Shown here: piece after piece, positions 34,352 to 37,443 of the stretch
Layout: every line of letters begins with the position of its first letter
Position numbering within the stretch: position 1 is the stretch's first letter
Assembly (NCBI GenBank): GCA_011523055.1
Contig: WTHQ01000006.1
Coordinates: forward strand, 25,320-62,762
Length of the DNA stretch: 37,443 nt
Reading direction: 5' to 3'
DNA from: Methanobacteriota archaeon
Lineage (GTDB): Archaea > Thermoplasmatota > Poseidoniia > Poseidoniales > Thalassarchaeaceae
Notes under the pieces: generated by a model
What the model was told of the DNA's origin: nothing
The model's input: only the letters and a program-made list of their open reading frames with translations
Database searches by the model: none
Program-made: the position numbers and the translations under genes

Positions 34352-34570
34352 ATGCCTAAGCAGCCCTTCGCCTGTGGTGAGTGCAACCGTATCCTGCCGG
34401 ATCCAGAAAAAAAGAATGAGGTTCCTCAATGTACCTCCTGCCCAAATGCTCCTGTCACAACGGACTGGCAGGGTTACGTGATTATTCTTGACCCTTCGAG
34501 GTCTGAGGTCGCCCGTCGACTGAACGTGACTTCCTCAGGGGCGTACGCACTCAAGGTAAACATCAGGTGA
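34352..34570 (+). CDS. spt4: Transcription elongation factor Spt4 (RpoE'')
   Basis: Small zinc protein that pairs with Spt5 to close the RNA polymerase clamp and increase processivity. About 72 residues from ATG 34352, 2 nt after the rpo7 stop; the TTG at 34346 overlaps rpo7 and is not needed. Zinc-binding cysteine pairs FACGEC and PQCTSC; core WQGYVIILDPSRSEVARRL; C-terminal GAYALKV. A GGAGAT about 10 nt before the ATG may act as ribosome-binding site. Confidence 0.93.
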   Translation: MPKQPFACGECNRILPDPEKKNEVPQCTSCPNAPVTTDWQGYVIILDPSRSEVARRLNVTSSGAYALKVNIR

Positions 34571-34574
34571 GGTT

Positions 34575-34886
34575 ATGGCAATGGAGATAATTGAGAGAAA
34601 AGACAACCCGCTGTTAGGGAGGGTGGAAATCAAGTTCGTATGGGACCATTCAGGTAAAGGTACCCCCACACGAAAAGAGATGGTAATCGCGGCTGCGAAG
34701 TCTGAACCGAATGCTGACAAAAATCTAACGTACATCAAGGATGTCCGGACAGTATTCGGCAAGGGACGGACTGAGGGATACGCCCTGATTTACCAGGATG
34801 AGGCCACTGCCTCGATTGAGCCAGGATACGTAGCAGAACGACACAAGGATCTCTTCGCTGAACCTGCAGAAGGGGATGGAGAATAG
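34575..34886 (+). CDS. rps24e: 30S ribosomal protein S24e
   Basis: 103 residues; the archaeal/eukaryotic S24e pattern is clear in [26 protein letters not shown], and [18 protein letters not shown] ribosome-binding GGTGA (34566-34570) overlaps the spt4 stop codon, so translation of the two is probably linked. The acidic C-terminus (EPAEGDGE) is typical of proteins in this cluster. Component of the small ribosomal subunit. Confidence 0.95.
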   Translation: MAMEIIERKDNPLLGRVEIKFVWDHSGKGTPTRKEMVIAAAKSEPNADKNLTYIKDVRTVFGKGRTEGYALIYQDEATASIEPGYVAERHKDLFAEPAEGDGE

Positions 34887-34900
34887 AGGGTGAGATAACC

Positions 34901-35086
34901 ATGTCAGACGGAAAACCAAACCCAAATTCAAGGCATAGCAAATACACAATAGAGGGTGACAAACTAGTCAGAACAGCACCATTCTGCCCAAGTGAAACAT
35001 GTGGGGAGGGAATCTTCCTCGCAAAGCACGCAGACAGATGGTCCTGCGGGAAGTGCGGCTACACCACTGACGAGCCCGGCGAATAG
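34901..35086 (+). CDS. rps27ae: 30S ribosomal protein S27ae (zinc ribbon)
   Basis: 61 residues. Zinc ribbon with cysteines in [10 protein letters not shown] and SCGKCGYT, as in archaeal S27ae. Preceded by GAGGGTGA, with GGTGA at 34889-34893, 7 nt before the ATG. The 3' end overlaps the 3' end of the convergent propeller-like gene by 28 bp. In many archaea kae1/bud32 follow here; they do not in this window. Confidence 0.94.
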   Translation: MSDGKPNPNSRHSKYTIEGDKLVRTAPFCPSETCGEGIFLAKHADRWSCGKCGYTTDEPGE

Positions 35087-36054
35087 CCCCATTCGCTCAG
35101 TTCCCCATCATTGCACAGGCATAGGCCACTAACTAGCACACCAAGGCCAATTTCTCTTCGTGGAAAGGTTTCAAGCTTTGATGAGCCGAACGAAAATGCT
35201 CCATCATGTCTCCAACCGGTCCACCGAAGCTCATCTTCAGTGCAAAGCGCGTCCAGAACAGGACCGGGTAGTTTCTTGAAATCGTACAATACATTGAATT
35301 CATTGTCCACCAACATCGCTCTGGATCCACGAGTCATCACAAGGGTCCCCCTGGTGCCGAGAGGAGCTGCCCTGTAGACTGGATCCGATATTTGCAGGAA
35401 CCCTCTTCTCGAGAGCGCGCCTTCACCAAGTGAAAGCATCAACCATTCCCCGCCTTCAGAAATAATCTGTGCGAACCCTTCATTCGTGGTAATCGAGGCT
35501 ATCCCATCGATTAGGCCAGCACCAACCTTTCTGCTCCACTTCGGGTAGCTTGCCCTCCAATTCTCATCCACGCTGATCCCTTCGCTGTCCTTGTTGATCC
35601 TCATTGAGTAAACGCCCAGCCCTTTCAGTGAGAAGATGATATTGTCTTCGTGAGATTCAAGCGCTTCAATCGTACCCTCCAAGTCCCGTTGCCAAGCCAG
35701 TGCCAAATCAACTGGATCGCCTCTTAGACCGTCATTCTTTCTAGCCGTGGAGAGCTCTTCTTCAGTTGCCGCGACGTCTATGATCCCAATATGAGACCCT
35801 GCCTGGGAACCGTAGTCTGTCGAAGAAACGATCACGAATTCTCCGCTGGCGGAGCTAGAATGGATAGGGTAATCTTGTAAGCGGAATATGCTTGTTGCGC
35901 GACCTTCAGCGTCAATAATTTGGATAATACCGTCACTGCAGATCACAACATTACGATCTTCGCCACGGTGAAATCGTGAGGGCAAGAATTCTTCCATGGA
36001 GCTCCGTAAAGGAGGGGGGCTGTTGAACCTGCGCTCATTAGATATATGACCCAT
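35059..36054 (-). CDS. Uncharacterised beta-propeller-like protein
   Basis: Not assigned to a family. About 331 residues from ATG 36054; a GTG at 36057 and an internal ATG at 35997 ([12 protein letters not shown]) are alternatives, the last avoiding overlap with the dtdA promoter. No signal peptide, no membrane helix. The sequence alternates short hydrophobic strands with turns ([64 protein letters not shown]), the look of a WD40/PQQ-type propeller in the cytoplasm. It lies divergent to dtdA with 15 bp between the first codons, and convergent to rps27ae with a 28-bp overlap. Function unknown. Confidence 0.7.
   Translation of the reverse strand: MGHISNERRFNSPPPLRSSMEEFLPSRFHRGEDRNVVICSDGIIQIIDAEGRATSIFRLQDYPIHSSSASGEFVIVSSTDYGSQAGSHIGIIDVAATEEELSTARKNDGLRGDPVDLALAWQRDLEGTIEALESHEDNIIFSLKGLGVYSMRINKDSEGISVDENWRASYPKWSRKVGAGLIDGIASITTNEGFAQIISEGGEWLMLSLGEGALSRRGFLQISDPVYRAAPLGTRGTLVMTRGSRAMLVDNEFNVLYDFKKLPGPVLDALCTEDELRWTGWRHDGAFSFGSSKLETFPRREIGLGVLVSGLCLCNDGELSEWGYSPGSSVV
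36041..36048 (+). promoter_or_regulatory. TATA box of dtdA, possibly bidirectional
   Basis: GATATATG contains the palindrome ATATAT, centred about 25 bp before dtdA ATG 36070, so a leaderless transcript is expected. Because it is palindromic it could also serve the minus-strand gene if that gene starts at 35997, with a leader of about 20 nt. Confidence 0.5.
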
Positions 36055-36069
36055 CACTGATTTCTAAAC

Positions 36070-36978
36070 ATGGCAACATTGCTGCTGGCGTCATCAGCAG
36101 ACCCAGCTTCCGTGGCCCTTCATGGTGCCTTGATCAACAACAGATCATGGAACGAGCGTGAATGTCCAATTGGGTTGTTGTTGGAGTGCACTCAAGTCAA
36201 CTCATTCGTTCTTTTGATCGATGACATCCATGTGAGTGCGGATCATATTGACTCCAAAGTCAGGCCGCATGCCTCCAAAGACATTGACAATGTTGTGGTG
36301 CTGTCAAAACACTACTCAAACTCTGGGAGGCCTGCTATGACGGCCCATCCAATAGGGGTGACCACTGGCACAAAGATCGGTGAGGAGGGAAAGTCAGGCG
36401 GCAGGTTCGGAAGCCTGGTCCCCCCGCACCCGAGAATGGCATCCGTGGTCCGCTCGCTCACCGAAACTGCTGCCTCCAGACCTCGGTTGAATGGATTTGA
36501 TATCACATTTGAGGCCACGCACCACGGGCCATTATTTTCCCTCCCAACAATGTACGTTGAAATCGGATCATCCGAGGTCGAATGGGCTGATCCAGAATTG
36601 GCGGAAATATGGATGTCAGTGCTTGATAAATCCCTATTCGACCCCTCTTGGGATCCAAGTGAAAAGTGGATGATATGTATCGGGGGCGGTCATTACGCAC
36701 CACGGCACAAAGACGTGACATTACGGTCTGATGTGGATGTAGGCCACATACTCCCAACTTATTCTCTGCCCTCGGAATCGGATGACAATTCCCAGGCCAA
36801 CTTCCTTAGAGTCCTTGACTCAGCGGTTAAGTCGATGAGAAGCAGCAGGCCGGATGCTGAGATAATCTCACACTTCGACCGGAAATCAATGAATGCATGG
36901 CAGCGAAATTGGATCTCGTCCCGTCTTTCCCAACATGGAATAGATGTACTCCGTGGGAATCAAATCATGAACAGATGA
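36070..36978 (+). CDS. dtdA: D-aminoacyl-tRNA deacylase, archaeal/plant type (DtdA/GEK1)
   Basis: Hydrolyses D-amino acids mischarged onto tRNA, recycling the tRNA. 302 residues. The metal-binding motifs of the family are present: FEATHHGP in the middle and CIGGGHYAPRH later, with the SKHYSNSGRPAMTAHPIG block upstream. The C-terminus (FDRKSMNAWQRNWI) is also typical. It starts at ATG 36070 with a TATA box at leaderless spacing. The downstream proline dehydrogenase begins 35 nt after its stop and may be in the same transcript. Confidence 0.93.
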   Translation: MATLLLASSADPASVALHGALINNRSWNERECPIGLLLECTQVNSFVLLIDDIHVSADHIDSKVRPHASKDIDNVVVLSKHYSNSGRPAMTAHPIGVTTGTKIGEEGKSGGRFGSLVPPHPRMASVVRSLTETAASRPRLNGFDITFEATHHGPLFSLPTMYVEIGSSEVEWADPELAEIWMSVLDKSLFDPSWDPSEKWMICIGGGHYAPRHKDVTLRSDVDVGHILPTYSLPSESDDNSQANFLRVLDSAVKSMRSSRPDAEIISHFDRKSMNAWQRNWISSRLSQHGIDVLRGNQIMNR

Positions 36979-37013
36979 GAAATCGTCAAGTGCCGAATCG
37001 TGTAGACTCAACT

Positions 37014-37443
37014 ATGAACCTGTTTGGCCGAGTCATCATGGCATTCATGCCAATAACTCCCAGGGCAATCGTGAGGTTCTTCTCCAGGCGATACGTCGCT
37101 GGAATAGATCTACAGCATGCAATAGAAGTCATGCATGGAATGGCATCAGAAAACACGTCATTCACGGTAGATGTCCTTGGGGAGGATATTGAATCCATTG
37201 AAGAGACAGAACGATTCGTGACAGAATACCAGCGCCTCATAAATGCGATTTCCGAATCAGGCGTTGATGCCCACGTATCACTGAAGCCGACTGCCTTTGG
37301 ATTGAATATCGACTATGAACAAGCACTATCCAAGGTATCTGATTTGGCGGAACTGGCCAGAAAGCATGACATATTCGTGCGGCTTGACATGGAGGACAGC
37401 AACCACACGGACCCAACTCTGAGGATGATCGAGGATCTCCATG
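37014..37443 (+). CDS. Proline dehydrogenase (N-terminal part, cut by window end)
   Basis: FAD enzyme oxidising proline to 1-pyrroline-5-carboxylate. 143 codons are visible from ATG 37014, after which the window ends. Diagnostic stretches: MNLFGRVIMAFMPITPRAIVR, RRYVAGIDL, the first barrel strand FTVDVLGED, SLKPTAFGL, and IFVRLDMEDSNHTDPTL, matching monofunctional ProDH of the PutA superfamily. It lies downstream of dtdA in the same direction; together with glutamate dehydrogenase in this window it points to proline-to-glutamate catabolism. The rest of the catalytic barrel is outside the window. Confidence 0.9.
   Translation, partial: MNLFGRVIMAFMPITPRAIVRFFSRRYVAGIDLQHAIEVMHGMASENTSFTVDVLGEDIESIEETERFVTEYQRLINAISESGVDAHVSLKPTAFGLNIDYEQALSKVSDLAELARKHDIFVRLDMEDSNHTDPTLRMIEDLH

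Overview
The window looks like a genome fragment from an uncultured marine euryarchaeon, most likely Candidatus Poseidoniia (Marine Group II, Thermoplasmatota). The evidence for this is an archaeal information-processing cluster (Rpo7, Spt4, ribosomal proteins S24e and S27ae), an archaeal-type D-aminoacyl-tRNA deacylase and an XPD-type iron-sulfur helicase. Several genes have TATA-like boxes about 25 bp before the start codon, as for leaderless transcripts. These sit beside bacterial-type metabolic genes (lipoyl synthase, LipB, branched-chain 2-oxoacid dehydrogenase, hexameric NADP-type glutamate dehydrogenase, FolB/FolM) and very large Ig-like surface proteins. The lineage call is inferred from gene content; no search was run.

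Layout. (1) 1-6897, minus strand: a tight operon read right to left, lipA - E1 alpha - E1 beta - E2 - E3 (lpd) - lipB - class V aminotransferase (cut by the window edge). It holds the whole branched-chain 2-oxoacid dehydrogenase complex plus both enzymes of endogenous lipoylation. (2) 7119-8281, plus: a two-gene pterin cassette (FolM-like reductase and FolB/FolX-like aldolase), then a minus-strand tRNA-Leu(UAA) at 8290-8374. (3) 8488-20329, plus: two consecutive membrane-anchored surface proteins of 956 and 2970 residues. The larger combines calcium-binding thrombospondin-3-type repeats, a transglutaminase-like domain whose canonical His and Asp positions appear substituted, about ten Ig-like repeats, a membrane helix and a cytoplasmic DUF4129-like domain. 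(4) 20332-24792: an XPD/Rad3 helicase with a small unknown downstream gene, then a tandem ribbon-helix-helix regulator divergent from an HD phosphohydrolase. Three 11-bp operator-like repeats lie between the regulator and the HD gene. (5) 24895-27234: glutamate dehydrogenase and PurC. (6) 27231-33573, minus: a 1904-residue surface protein (FG-GAP/VCBS propeller, CARDB, NEW3-like repeats, C-terminal anchor) and an unknown gene just after it. (7) 33801-35086: rpo7-spt4-rps24e-rps27ae with a GC-rich, foldable upstream region. (8) 35059-37443: an unknown propeller-like protein divergent from dtdA, then the start of a proline dehydrogenase.

How it fits together. Several genes point to amino-acid and protein catabolism: the branched-chain oxoacid dehydrogenase, glutamate dehydrogenase and proline dehydrogenase. 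The giant anchored proteins could mediate attachment or substrate capture. The genome is compact: ATGA overlaps within operons, stop codons sharing one CTAG, and intergenic gaps never above about 235 bp. No CRISPR array, insertion sequence or integrase was seen. The least explained elements are the RHH/HD operator region and the degenerate transglutaminase domain of the 2970-residue protein.
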